From the NCBI GenBank assembly GCA_910588425.1, contig CAJUPM010000008.1, positions 13,748-77,747 of the forward strand: a stretch of 64,000 nt of DNA. The letters are read 5' to 3'. Position 1 is the stretch's first letter; each line of letters starts with the position of its first letter. The DNA comes from an uncultured Christensenellaceae bacterium (GTDB taxonomy: Bacteria; Bacillota; Clostridia; Christensenellales; Christensenellaceae). Position numbers and translations under genes: made by a program. This document shows, piece after piece, positions 47,969 to 56,581 of this stretch. The notes under the pieces are model-generated. The model saw only the letters and a list, made by a program, of their open reading frames with translations, was not told where the DNA came from and did not search any database.

Positions 47969-49252
47969 ATGTCTGGTGTAGTGGTGTTTGGCTCTCAGTG
48001 GGGAGACGAGGGCAAGGGCAGGTTTGTAGATTTCCTGGCCAAAGATGCGGATATGGTCATCCGGTATCAGGGTGGAAATAATGCGGGCCATACGGTCTAT
48101 GCGAATGGCGTGGAATTCAAGCTGCGCACCATCCCTTCCGGCATTATCTCCGAGCATACCAAGTGCATCATCGGCAATGGCGTGGTCATCAACCCCAAAT
48201 CCCTTTTGGCGGAGATCGAGTATGTGCGCGAGCGCGGCGTCTCTGCGAATAACCTGTTTATCAGCGATAGAGCCCAGGTCATCATGCCCTATCACCTGAT
48301 CATGGATGGCCTTTCCGAGAAAAAACTGGGTTCCTCCAAAATCGGGACGACAGGCAACGGCATCGGCCCCTGCTATACGGATAAGGCTGCGAGAATCGGC
48401 TTCCGCATGGGCGATCTGCTGGAGGAAGAGGAGTTTGCCGCGCGCCTCAAAGACGTGCTGGCCGAAAAGAACGAGATCATCACCAAGGTCTATGGCGGGC
48501 AGCCCCTCTGCTATGAGGAGATTTTGCAGGAATACCTCGCCTATGGCCAGGCCATGAAGGATCGCATCTGCGATACCTCCCTTCTGGTTTATGAATACAT
48601 GAAGCAGGGCAAGAACCTGCTCTTCGAGGGCGCCCAGGGTATGCTGCTGGATATCGACTACGGGACATATCCCTACGTTACTTCCTCGCATCCGACGGCC
48701 TCGGGCGTGGGCATCGGCGCAGGCGTCGGTCCCCAGGCGGTGGATAAAGTGCTGGGCATCGTCAAGGCATATACGACCCGAGTGGGCGAGGGCCCGTTTA
48801 CGACCGAACTGTTCGACGACGTCGGCCAGGCCATCCGGGATCGCGGGCATGAATACGGCACGGTAACCGGCCGTCCCCGGCGCTGCGGCTGGCTGGATCT
48901 CGTCATTCTGCGCTTTGCGGCCAGAATCGGCGGCATCACGGATTTCGCAGTCTCCCGCATGGATACGCTGGGCGGCTTTGATACGGTGAAAATCTGCACG
49001 GGCTATGAGCTGGATGGCCAGGTTTACGATAACTACCCCGCCTCCCTCAAACTGCTCTCCCAGATGAAGCCCATTTATCGGGAGTTCGAGGGCTGGAGCA
49101 GCGATCTCTCGGCGGTGCGCAAATTCGAGGATCTGCCAAAAGGCGCGCAGGAGTATATCAACTTCATCGAGGAGCAGACGGGCATCCCGGTGGCGATGAT
49201 CGGCGTCGGCCCCAACCGCGAGGAGTGCATCGTGCGCAAAAATATGTTCTAG
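47969..49252 (+). CDS. purA: adenylosuccinate synthetase
   Basis: 427 residues. The GTP-binding loop FGSQWGDEGKGRFVDFLA is near the N-terminus, followed by RYQGGNNAGHTVY, GTTGNGIGPCYTDKAAR, GVGPQAVDKVLGIVKAY and TGRPRRCGWLDLV. It catalyses the GTP-dependent conversion of IMP to adenylosuccinate. AAGGAG precedes the ATG. Single-gene unit with its own promoter and two successive terminators downstream. Confidence 0.97.
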   Translation: MSGVVVFGSQWGDEGKGRFVDFLAKDADMVIRYQGGNNAGHTVYANGVEFKLRTIPSGIISEHTKCIIGNGVVINPKSLLAEIEYVRERGVSANNLFISDRAQVIMPYHLIMDGLSEKKLGSSKIGTTGNGIGPCYTDKAARIGFRMGDLLEEEEFAARLKDVLAEKNEIITKVYGGQPLCYEEILQEYLAYGQAMKDRICDTSLLVYEYMKQGKNLLFEGAQGMLLDIDYGTYPYVTSSHPTASGVGIGAGVGPQAVDKVLGIVKAYTTRVGEGPFTTELFDDVGQAIRDRGHEYGTVTGRPRRCGWLDLVILRFAARIGGITDFAVSRMDTLGGFDTVKICTGYELDGQVYDNYPASLKLLSQMKPIYREFEGWSSDLSAVRKFEDLPKGAQEYINFIEEQTGIPVAMIGVGPNREECIVRKNMF

Positions 49253-49266
49253 CAATTGCATTTTGG

Positions 49267-49297
49267 AAAAGGCGGCATTGGCTGCCTTTTCTTTTTT
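49267..49297 (+). terminator. terminator after purA
   Basis: AAAAGGCGGC (49267-49276) pairs with GCTGCCTTTT (49281-49290) with one G-U pair, followed by CT7. Confidence 0.75.
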
Positions 49298-49315
49298 TGT
49301 AAAAATTTCCACAAG

Positions 49316-49340
49316 GCCGCCCTGCCCGGCGGCTTTTTTT
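49316..49340 (+). terminator. second terminator before the fumarase-Hdr-Frd cluster
   Basis: GCCGCC (49316-49321) and GGCGGC (49328-49333) followed by T7. Confidence 0.6.
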
Positions 49341-49376
49341 GCCGGTGCAAAGAGAAATCATGCAAATTGCGAATAG

Positions 49377-49405
49377 ATATATCGATAATCATAATACCGA
49401 TATAT
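49377..49405. repeat. inverted repeat upstream of the fumarase-Hdr-Frd cluster
   Basis: ATATATCG (49377-49384) and CGATATAT (49398-49405) are perfect complements 13 bp apart, in an AT-rich region 150-180 bp before fumC. Candidate operator; the regulator is unknown. Confidence 0.35.
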
Positions 49406-49514
49406 AAATTTGGCAATTTCGCGGCTCGGCGAAGCATGGTAGAATAAAGCGAAAAATGTAATATGCCAGGAAAGCACCGTTTTCAAACGCCCGGTTCGGG
49501 CGAAGATGCGGCGG

Positions 49515-49543
49515 CTATCAATATATTTTAAAAATCTTGATAG
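49515..49543. repeat. inverted repeat just upstream of fumC
   Basis: CTATCAA (49515-49521) and TTGATAG (49537-49543) are complements 15 bp apart, ending 17 bp before the fumC start. It may be an operator or leader hairpin. It does not match the clostridial Rex site TTGTTAA-N4-TTAACAA. Confidence 0.35.
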
Positions 49544-49560
49544 ATAAGGTGGGAAAGGTG

Positions 49561-50937
49561 ATGGAATACCGTATTGAACACGACTCGATGGGCGAGATGA
49601 AGGTCCCGGCAGACCGGCTTTGGGCTGCGCAGACTCAGAGAAGCCACGAAAATTTTAAAATTGGCGTGGATATCGAAGTGATGCCCAGAGAAATTACGCG
49701 GGCATTTGGCATTCTGAAAAAAGCGGCGGCCATGGCCAATGCTGAATTAAAGCCCGAAAAGATGACGAGGCAAAAAATGGAGGCCATCTGCGCCGCCTGC
49801 GACGAAGTGATCTCCGGCCAGCTGAACGGCCATTTTCCGCTGGTCGTCTGGCAGACGGGCTCCGGAACGCAGTCCAACATGAATGCGAACGAGGTCATCG
49901 CGAGCCGGGCAAACCAGATTTTGGGCGAAAAGGCCTGCCACCCGAACGACGATATCAACATGAGCCAATCCTCCAACGATACCTTCCCGACGGCCATGCA
50001 CATCTCTGCCGTCATGGCCATTGAGGATAAGCTGCTCCCGGCCATTCAGGAGCTGATTTGCACGCTGAAACGCCTGGAAGAGGAGAATGAGGGCATTGTC
50101 AAATCCGGACGGACGCACCTTCAGGATGCGACGCCCATCAAATTCAGCCAGGAGATTTCCGGCTGGCGCAGCAGCCTGGAGCGGGATGAGCAGCTGCTCG
50201 GCCTGGCAGTCCGCCCGCTCTATGAGCTGGCTGTGGGCGGCACAGCCGTGGGCACGGGGCTGAATGCGCCCAAAGCTTTTGCGGCGCTGGCGGCAGAGAA
50301 AGTCGCCCAGCTGACGGGCAAGCCCTTTGTAACTGCCGAGAATAAGTTCCACGCGCTCTCTTCCAAGGACGAACTGGTCTTTGCGCACGGCGCCATCAAG
50401 GCGGCGGCCTGCGATATGATGAAAATTGCCAACGACGTCCGCTGGCTGGCATCCGGCCCGCGGGTTGGCCTAGGCGAGATCCACATTCCGGAAAACGAGC
50501 CCGGCTCCTCCATCATGCCCGGTAAAGTTAACCCGACCCAGTGCGAGGCGGTAACGATGGTAGCTGTGCAGGTCATGGGCAACGATGCGGCCATCGGCAT
50601 GGCGGCATCCCAGGGCAATTTCGAGCTGAATGTATTCATGCCCGTCATCATCTATAATTTCCTGCAGTCGGCGCGCTTGCTGGCCGAAGCCATCGTTTCG
50701 TTCAACAAGAACTGCGCCGTGGGCATAACAGCGAACAAGCAGAAGATGCACGACAATCTGCATAACTCCCTCATGCTGGTTACGGCGCTCAACCCATATA
50801 TCGGCTATGAGAACGCGGCCAAGACGGCCAAGAAAGCGTATAAAGAAAATATCTCCCTCAAAGAGGCTTGCGTTGCGCTCGGCTTCTTGACGGAAGAAAA
50901 GTTCGACGAGGTTTTTCATCCCGAGCAGATGGTTTAA
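49561..50937 (+). CDS. fumC: class II fumarate hydratase
   Basis: 458 residues from ATG 49561 (AAGGTGGGAAAGG upstream). It begins YRIEHDSMGEMKVPADRLWA and has the superfamily motifs SQSSNDTFPTAMHI, KSGRTHLQDATPI and the signature loop GSSIMPGKVNPTQCEA with the catalytic Ser. It interconverts malate and fumarate without an iron-sulfur cluster, so it is oxygen-stable. The gene is 25 bp upstream of hdrB and appears to be the first gene of the long cluster, which would supply fumarate to the fumarate-reductase-like pair downstream. Confidence 0.95.
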   Translation: MEYRIEHDSMGEMKVPADRLWAAQTQRSHENFKIGVDIEVMPREITRAFGILKKAAAMANAELKPEKMTRQKMEAICAACDEVISGQLNGHFPLVVWQTGSGTQSNMNANEVIASRANQILGEKACHPNDDINMSQSSNDTFPTAMHISAVMAIEDKLLPAIQELICTLKRLEEENEGIVKSGRTHLQDATPIKFSQEISGWRSSLERDEQLLGLAVRPLYELAVGGTAVGTGLNAPKAFAALAAEKVAQLTGKPFVTAENKFHALSSKDELVFAHGAIKAAACDMMKIANDVRWLASGPRVGLGEIHIPENEPGSSIMPGKVNPTQCEAVTMVAVQVMGNDAAIGMAASQGNFELNVFMPVIIYNFLQSARLLAEAIVSFNKNCAVGITANKQKMHDNLHNSLMLVTALNPYIGYENAAKTAKKAYKENISLKEACVALGFLTEEKFDEVFHPEQMV

Positions 50938-50962
50938 CCCCGCATAGAATTGGAGGTAGACG

Positions 50963-51769
50963 ATGAAAGTTAGTTATTTCCCAGGCTGTACCCTCCGCAC
51001 CAAAGCAAAGCAGCTGGATCGCTATGCGCGGAAATGCGCAGAGGCTTTGGGCATTGAGCTTTGCGAAGTGCAGGACTGGCAGTGCTGCGGCGGCGCTTTT
51101 ATCAGCGCCAGGGATGAAGTTGCATCCAAGCTTGCCAGCGTGCGCGCGCTGATTGCCGCGCGGGATGCGCAGCAGCCGCTTTGCACGGTGTGCTCCGCCT
51201 GCCATAATGTCATCAAGCAGACCAACCACGCCATGCAGACGGACGGCGAATTTGCCGCCAAGGTCAATGCCTATATGGCACAGGATAAGCAGCCGTCCGC
51301 GCCCTACTGCGGCGAGACGCAGGTCTATCACTATCTGGAATTGCTGCGGGATGCCGTGGGTTTTGACCAGCTGAAGGCGGCCGTCAAGCACCCGCTGACC
51401 GGCCGGAAAATTGCCGCCTATTATGGCTGCATGCTGCTGCGCCCGGGCAAAGTGCTTCAGTTCGACGACGTGGAAAACCCGCAGATCATGGAAGATTTCC
51501 TGCGCGCTCTCGGAGCGGAGCCGGTGGTCTTCCCCCAGAGAAACGAGTGCTGCGGCGGGTATGTCGCCCTGGAAGACGCGGCTTCGGCAAAGAAGAAGAG
51601 CAACGCCGTCAGCGCCAGCGCGGCCAGCCATGGCGCAGAGCTGATGGTTACGGCCTGCCCGCTCTGCAAATACAACCTTGTGAAAAACGGCAGCGAGGTT
51701 CCGGCCATCTATTTCACCGAGCTGCTGGCCGAAGCGCTGGGCGTAAAGGAGGAAGAAGATGCAGAATAA
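50963..51769 (+). CDS. hdrB: heterodisulfide reductase subunit B-like protein
   Basis: 268 residues with two CCG domains: SYFPGCTLRTKAKQ with WQCCGGAF and CSACHNVI (first), and YGCMLLRP with NECCGGYVALED and TACPLCKYNL (second). In HdrB these cysteines hold two noncubane iron-sulfur clusters that cleave disulfides. TTGGAGG precedes the ATG. It overlaps hdrC by 11 bp. In bacteria lacking methanogen cofactors the natural substrate of such proteins is another thiol/disulfide or a protein partner; none is identified here. Confidence 0.92.
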   Translation: MKVSYFPGCTLRTKAKQLDRYARKCAEALGIELCEVQDWQCCGGAFISARDEVASKLASVRALIAARDAQQPLCTVCSACHNVIKQTNHAMQTDGEFAAKVNAYMAQDKQPSAPYCGETQVYHYLELLRDAVGFDQLKAAVKHPLTGRKIAAYYGCMLLRPGKVLQFDDVENPQIMEDFLRALGAEPVVFPQRNECCGGYVALEDAASAKKKSNAVSASAASHGAELMVTACPLCKYNLVKNGSEVPAIYFTELLAEALGVKEEEDAE

Positions 51770-52151
51770 GAAGGAACGCCAGAAGGAGCAGATTCTGCGG
51801 ATGAGCGGCGTCAATCCGCGCAAATGTATGCGGTGCGGCAAATGCTCGGGAACCTGTCCTTCCTACGATGAGATGGAATATCATCCGCATCAGTTCGTCT
51901 ATATGGTGGAAAATGGAGATCTCGAGGCGCTGATGAAGTCCGATTCCATCTATAAGTGCCTTTCCTGCTTCGCCTGTGTGGATCGCTGCCCCAGAGGCGT
52001 CGAGCCGGCCAAACTGGTGGAAGCCATGCGGCTGATGGTCATTCGGGAAAAGGGCGCGAATCACCTGACGCCCGGCGATATTCCGGCATTGCTGGATGAG
52101 GAAATGCCCCAGCAGGCCATTATGAGCGCCCTGCGCAAGTATTCTAAGTAG
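51759..52151 (+). CDS. hdrC: heterodisulfide reductase subunit C-like ferredoxin protein
   Basis: 130 residues with two 4Fe-4S motifs: CMRCGKCSGTCPSYDEMEYH (about residue 23) and CLSCFACVDRCPRGVEPAK (about residue 67). The hydrophilic helical rest and the length match soluble HdrC. It carries electrons between HdrA and HdrB. AAGGAGGAAG lies 5 bp before the start, inside hdrB, and hdrA follows 15 bp after its stop. Confidence 0.92.
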   Translation: MQNKKERQKEQILRMSGVNPRKCMRCGKCSGTCPSYDEMEYHPHQFVYMVENGDLEALMKSDSIYKCLSCFACVDRCPRGVEPAKLVEAMRLMVIREKGANHLTPGDIPALLDEEMPQQAIMSALRKYSK

Positions 52152-52166
52152 AAGGGAGAGCAGAAC

Positions 52167-54161
52167 ATGCAGAGAATTGGAGTATTTGTCTGCCATTGCG
52201 GCACGAATATCGCCGGAACGGTGGATGTCAAAGCAGTCGCCCAGGCGCTGAAGAACGAGCCGGGCGTGGTCTTCTCCACGGATTATCAATATATGTGCTC
52301 CCAGGCAGGCCAGGATATCATCAAAGCCGCCATCGCCGAGCATCAGCTTTCGGGCATTGTCGTCTGCTCCTGCTCGCCGCGCATGCACGAGGCGACGTTC
52401 CGCAAGACGGCGGCCGCCGCAGGGCTCAACCCTTATATGGTGGAGATTGCGAATATCCGGGAGCAGTGCTCCTGGGTGCATAAGGAAATGCCCGTCGGAA
52501 CCGAGAAAGCCATCATTTTGGGCAAGGCGGCTGTGGCGAAGGTCAACCTGAACGCTCCGCTGACGCCGGGGGAGAGCCCGGTTACCAAGCGCGCGCTGGT
52601 CATTGGCGGCGGCATCGCCGGCATCCAGACGGCTCTTGATATTGCAGACGCCGGCTTCCCAGTGGATATCGTGGAAACCAAGCCCACCATCGGCGGCAAG
52701 ATGGCTCAGCTGGATAAAACCTTCCCGACGCTGGACTGCGCGGCCTGCATCTTAACGCCCAAGATGGTGGATGTGGCGCAGAACGAGAACGTCCGCATCT
52801 TCTCGTATTCGGAAGTTACGGATGTCAAAGGCTTTGTGGGCAATTTCGAGGTTACCATCAAGCGCAAGGCGCGCTTCGTGAAAGAAGACGTCTGCACGGG
52901 CTGCGGCGCCTGCACGGAGAAGTGCCCCCAGAAAAAGGTGCCCAACGAATTTAACCTGGGCATGGATAACCGCCGCGCCATCTATATCCCGTTCGCTCAG
53001 GCGGTGCCCAAGGTGGCGACGATTGACCCGAACTACTGCACCATGCTGCAAAAGGGCAAATGTGGCCTTTGCGCAAAGGTCTGCACGGCCGGGGCCATCG
53101 ATTATCAGGCAAAGGACGAGTTTATTCAGGAAAAATACGGCGCTATCGTCGTGGCAACGGGTTTCAACCCCATCTCCATGGAGAAGTTCGACGAGTTCGC
53201 CTATGCGCAGTCCAAAGACGTCATCACGTCCCTGGAGCTGGAGCGCCTGATGAATGCCGCCGGCCCTACGGGCGGCACGCTGCTGCGGCCTTCGGACGGC
53301 GAACACCCGCATACCATCGTGTTTGTGCAGTGCGTCGGCTCCCGCTGCGAGGCCTGCGCGGAGAAGGGCAAGGAATACTGCTCGAAAATCTGCTGTATGT
53401 ATACCGCCAAGCACGCCATGCTCATCCGGGATAAATACCCGGATACGGATGTGTATGTGTTCTATATCGACGTCCGCACGCCGGGCAAGAACTTCGATGA
53501 GTTCTACCGCCGGGCGGTGGAGGAATACGGCGTGCACTATATCAAAGGCATGGTGGGCAAAGTCTCCCCGGAGGGCGGCAAGCTGAAAGTGCAGGCTTCC
53601 GACCTGCTGGACGGCAAGCAGCTGCATATCGATGCAGACATGGTCGTGCTGGCGGCGGCCATCGAGCCGGATAAATCCGCCCGCCCGCTGGCCACCATGC
53701 TCACGGCCAGCATGGATACCAACGATTTCTTCACCGAGGCGCATCCCAAGCTGCGCCCTGTGGAAAGCCCGACGGCCGGCGTGTTCCTCTCGGGAACCTG
53801 CCAGGGCCCCAAGGATATCCCGGAAACTGTCTCCCAGGCAGGGGCGGCGGCCTCCAAGGTCATCGGCCTGCTCTGCAAGGATAAGCTCACGGGCAACCCT
53901 TGCGTGGCGCATTCGGATGAGCTGATGTGCAACGGCTGCTCCACCTGCGAGAGAGTCTGCCCCTACGGCGCCATCTCCTATCAGGAAAAGGAGTTTAGAA
54001 TGCCGGATCGGACGACGAAAATCCGCCGCATTGCCGTGGTCAACGAGGCGGTTTGCCAGGGCTGCGGCGCCTGCACGGTGGCCTGCATGTCCGGTGCGAT
54101 GGATCTTCGGGGCTTTATGAACAAACAGATTATGGCGGAGGTAGACGCGATATGCAAGTAA
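52167..54161 (+). CDS. hdrA: heterodisulfide reductase subunit A-like flavoprotein
   Basis: 664 residues, a full-length HdrA. Order: N-terminal domain RIGVFVCHCGTNIAGTVDV with VVCSCSPRMHEATFR; a thioredoxin-reductase-like FAD domain ALVIGGGIAGIQTALDIADA and the HdrA loop GGKMAQLDKTFPTLDCAACI; ferredoxin-type motifs CTGCGACTEKCP and CGLCAKVCTAGAI; a second half of the flavin domain (CVGSRCEACAEKGKEYCSK); and two C-terminal 4Fe-4S motifs CNGCSTCERVCPYGAI and CQGCGACTVACMSGAM. HdrA binds the FAD that performs electron bifurcation in Hdr complexes. It overlaps the next gene by 10 bp. Confidence 0.94.
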   Translation: MQRIGVFVCHCGTNIAGTVDVKAVAQALKNEPGVVFSTDYQYMCSQAGQDIIKAAIAEHQLSGIVVCSCSPRMHEATFRKTAAAAGLNPYMVEIANIREQCSWVHKEMPVGTEKAIILGKAAVAKVNLNAPLTPGESPVTKRALVIGGGIAGIQTALDIADAGFPVDIVETKPTIGGKMAQLDKTFPTLDCAACILTPKMVDVAQNENVRIFSYSEVTDVKGFVGNFEVTIKRKARFVKEDVCTGCGACTEKCPQKKVPNEFNLGMDNRRAIYIPFAQAVPKVATIDPNYCTMLQKGKCGLCAKVCTAGAIDYQAKDEFIQEKYGAIVVATGFNPISMEKFDEFAYAQSKDVITSLELERLMNAAGPTGGTLLRPSDGEHPHTIVFVQCVGSRCEACAEKGKEYCSKICCMYTAKHAMLIRDKYPDTDVYVFYIDVRTPGKNFDEFYRRAVEEYGVHYIKGMVGKVSPEGGKLKVQASDLLDGKQLHIDADMVVLAAAIEPDKSARPLATMLTASMDTNDFFTEAHPKLRPVESPTAGVFLSGTCQGPKDIPETVSQAGAAASKVIGLLCKDKLTGNPCVAHSDELMCNGCSTCERVCPYGAISYQEKEFRMPDRTTKIRRIAVVNEAVCQGCGACTVACMSGAMDLRGFMNKQIMAEVDAICK

Positions 54162-54586
54162 AGGAATATAAGCCGCTGATTGTGGCGTTTTGCTGCAACT
54201 GGTGCTCCTATGCCGGCGCAGACCTCGCCGGAAACAACCGGCTGAACTACCCGGCGGAAGTTAAGATCATCCGGGTGCCCTGCTCCTGCAGGGTCAACCC
54301 CATGTTCATTCTGCGGGCGTTCCAGCGCGGGGCAGACGGCGTGATTCTCTGCGGCTGCCATCCGGGCGACTGCCACTATACTTCCGGCAACTACTATACG
54401 CGCCGCCGCATGGCGCTGCTCTTCTCCATGCTGGATTACCTCGGCATCGAGCGGGAGCGCACCCGGGTCGAATGGGTCTCGGCGGCAGAGGGCGCAAAAT
54501 TTGCCGCAACCATGAACGATTTCGCGGAGAAAGTCGCTTCTCTGGGCGAAAACAAGAGATTGGAGGATTTGCGATGCAAGAAATAA
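54152..54586 (+). CDS. MvhD/FlxD-like hydrogenase iron-sulfur subunit
   Basis: 144 residues from ATG 54152 (GGCGGAGG upstream, inside hdrA). VAFCCNWCSYAGADLAG, VPCSCRVNPMFILRAFQRGA and LCGCHPGDCHYTSGNYY are the conserved cysteine motifs of the MvhD/FrhD family, which holds a 2Fe-2S cluster and docks electron-input modules to HdrA. Here the input module would be the FlxA-like protein three genes downstream rather than a hydrogenase. It overlaps the next gene by 13 bp. Confidence 0.9.
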   Translation: MQVKEYKPLIVAFCCNWCSYAGADLAGNNRLNYPAEVKIIRVPCSCRVNPMFILRAFQRGADGVILCGCHPGDCHYTSGNYYTRRRMALLFSMLDYLGIERERTRVEWVSAAEGAKFAATMNDFAEKVASLGENKRLEDLRCKK

Positions 54587-55563
54587 ACTGCGAAGTTCTC
54601 GTCTCCAAAGCAGCAGAACTGCTGGAAAAGGGCACGGTAGACCGCGTGCTGGGCTGGAAAGCCGGAGAATTTGATTACGATATCACGCCCGCCGTATTTC
54701 ATTCCGAGCAGGAGCTGAAGGATGGCTTTGTCTGGAACGATTTCTGCGGCGCGAATTTTTCCAAATACCTGATCAAAGAGACGGGTAAAAGCGAGAATAA
54801 GGTGCTGGTGTTCTTAAAGCCCTGCGATACCTATAGCTTCAACCAGCTGCTGACCGAGCACCGGTTCGACCGCGAAAAGGTCTATGCTGTGGGCGTCCCC
54901 TGCAGCGGGATGCTGGATATCGGCAAGGTAAAGCAGAGCGCGGAAGGCATCGCGGCTGTGCGCGAAGAGGGTGGCGAGGTTGTCGTGGATACCCTCTACG
55001 ATGGCAGCATCTCCCTGAAGAGAGAAGCGCTTTTGCCGGATCGCTGTGCAAACTGCAAATCCAAAAAACATGTGGCCTATGATGAGCTGCTGGGCGAAGA
55101 GGGCGAGGCCGTCAGCTCCGCGCGGTTTGACGAAGTGGAAAAGCTGGAGCGCATGACGCCGGATGAGCGCTTTGCCTTCTGGCAGGGCGAGCTCTCCCGC
55201 TGTATCCGCTGCAATGCCTGCCGGGATGTCTGCCCGGCCTGCACCTGCGAAAAATGCGTGTTCGATAACCCGAATTCGGGCGTAGAAAACAAGGCCGCGG
55301 CCAACTCCTTCGAGGAGAAAATGTTCCATGTGATCCGCGCGTTCCATGTGGCCGGCCGCTGTACGGACTGCGGCGAGTGCTCCCGGGTCTGCCCCCAGCA
55401 TATCCCGCTGCACCTGCTCAACCGCAAGTTCATAAAGGATATCGATTCCTTCTATGGTGAGTATCAGGCGGGGGCGGAGGTCGGCAGCCGCGCGCCCATC
55501 GTGGATTATAAGACGGACGATCTCGAGCCGGGCGAGGCAGTAGGAGGTGGCGAAAATGCGTAA
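54574..55563 (+). CDS. 4Fe-4S dicluster protein of the FlxB/FlxC type (first)
   Basis: 329 residues from ATG 54574, preceded by TTGGAGG. The N-terminal half has VFLKPCDTYSFNQLLTEHRF and VYAVGVPCSGMLDIGK, resembling FrhB-related proteins, and a cysteine pair CANCKSKKH. The C-terminal half has CIRCNACRDVCPACTCEKCV and CTDCGECSRVCPQHIPLHL, each able to bind a 4Fe-4S cluster. Proteins of this kind accompany FlxA and FlxD in bacterial Flx-Hdr complexes and relay electrons between NADH and HdrA. I cannot say which of FlxB or FlxC it corresponds to. It overlaps the next gene by 8 bp. Confidence 0.8.
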   Translation: MQEINCEVLVSKAAELLEKGTVDRVLGWKAGEFDYDITPAVFHSEQELKDGFVWNDFCGANFSKYLIKETGKSENKVLVFLKPCDTYSFNQLLTEHRFDREKVYAVGVPCSGMLDIGKVKQSAEGIAAVREEGGEVVVDTLYDGSISLKREALLPDRCANCKSKKHVAYDELLGEEGEAVSSARFDEVEKLERMTPDERFAFWQGELSRCIRCNACRDVCPACTCEKCVFDNPNSGVENKAAANSFEEKMFHVIRAFHVAGRCTDCGECSRVCPQHIPLHLLNRKFIKDIDSFYGEYQAGAEVGSRAPIVDYKTDDLEPGEAVGGGENA

Positions 55564-56581
55564 AATATCGCTCAGTAAACTGGATGCGCTGTTTGCGGAA
55601 ATTGCGGCCGCTTATGCGCTGTACCTGCCCGTAGATACCAAAGCCGGCGCGAAATTCGAGCGGTGGGAAGCGGGCAAAACGCTTTCTGATGCCCTGAACA
55701 CCGTGCGCAGTGCCAAGGATTTCTTCTTCCCCCAGACGGAAAACCTGATGGATTTCAAAATGGAGGGAAAGAACATCGAAGTCATCGATACCCGCAGTGA
55801 GACCGAGGATTTCGCCGTTTTCGGCGTCCGCGCCTGCGATGTGAAAAGCTTTGAAGTGCTGGATCGCGTGTTCCTTTCCGAGCCGGCAGATACCTACTAT
55901 CAGAACCGCCGGGAGCATGGCGTCATCCTGTCCCTGGCCTGCACCAAGCCGGTGGAGACCTGCTTCTGCGGCACGTTCGGCATCGATGCGGCTTCGCCGG
56001 AGGGCGATGTCGTCTGCCATAAGACGGAGGATGCGCTCTATCTGGATGCCAAAACGGAAAAGGGCCAGAAGCTGATGGCCGAGCTGGAAAACATAACGGA
56101 GGAAGCGGATGCTGCGGCTGTGGATGCCCAGAAAGAACTCATTCACGAGAGAATGGCAAAGCTCCCGCTGGCAAACCTCTCGGCAGATGCCTTTGGCGAC
56201 GGCAAAACCTCGGAGTTTTTTGATGCCCCCGAGTGGAGCGAGCTTTCGCAGTCCTGTCTGGGCTGCGGAACGTGCACCTTCGTCTGCCCGACCTGCCAGT
56301 GCTACGATATCAAGGATTTCAATACCGGCCATGGCGTGAAGCGGTTCCGGTGCTGGGATTCCTGCATGTACTCCGAATTCACGAAAATGTCGGCAGGCCA
56401 GCCCCGGCTGACGCAGATGGAGCGGTTCCGCCAGCGCTTTATGCACAAGCTGGTCTATTATCCCACGAATAACGACGGCCTGTTCTCCTGCGTCGGCTGC
56501 GGCCGCTGTGTGGCGAAATGCCCGATTCAGATGAATATCGTCAAGGTCATGAAAAAACTAGGAGGGCGCAAACATGACTAA
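55556..56581 (+). CDS. 4Fe-4S dicluster protein of the FlxB/FlxC (HydB/AsrA-like) type (second)
   Basis: 341 residues from ATG 55556, 8 bp after AGGAGG; a GTG at 55547 overlaps that site. The N-terminal half (FAVFGVRACDVKSFEVLDRV, FLSEPADTYYQNRREHG, CTKPVETCFCGTFG) matches the beta subunits of sulfhydrogenases and anaerobic sulfite reductase A. Cysteine motifs CLGCGTCTFVCPTCQCYD and CVGCGRCVAKCPIQMNI bind two 4Fe-4S clusters. Such subunits pass electrons to or from the FAD/NAD subunit encoded next. It overlaps that gene by 8 bp. Confidence 0.88.
   Translation: MRKISLSKLDALFAEIAAAYALYLPVDTKAGAKFERWEAGKTLSDALNTVRSAKDFFFPQTENLMDFKMEGKNIEVIDTRSETEDFAVFGVRACDVKSFEVLDRVFLSEPADTYYQNRREHGVILSLACTKPVETCFCGTFGIDAASPEGDVVCHKTEDALYLDAKTEKGQKLMAELENITEEADAAAVDAQKELIHERMAKLPLANLSADAFGDGKTSEFFDAPEWSELSQSCLGCGTCTFVCPTCQCYDIKDFNTGHGVKRFRCWDSCMYSEFTKMSAGQPRLTQMERFRQRFMHKLVYYPTNNDGLFSCVGCGRCVAKCPIQMNIVKVMKKLGGRKHD

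Noticed and set aside
49253..49560. Canonical Rex-binding site upstream of fumC
   Set aside because: I looked for TTGTTAA or TTGTGA half-sites with their complements on both strands and found none.
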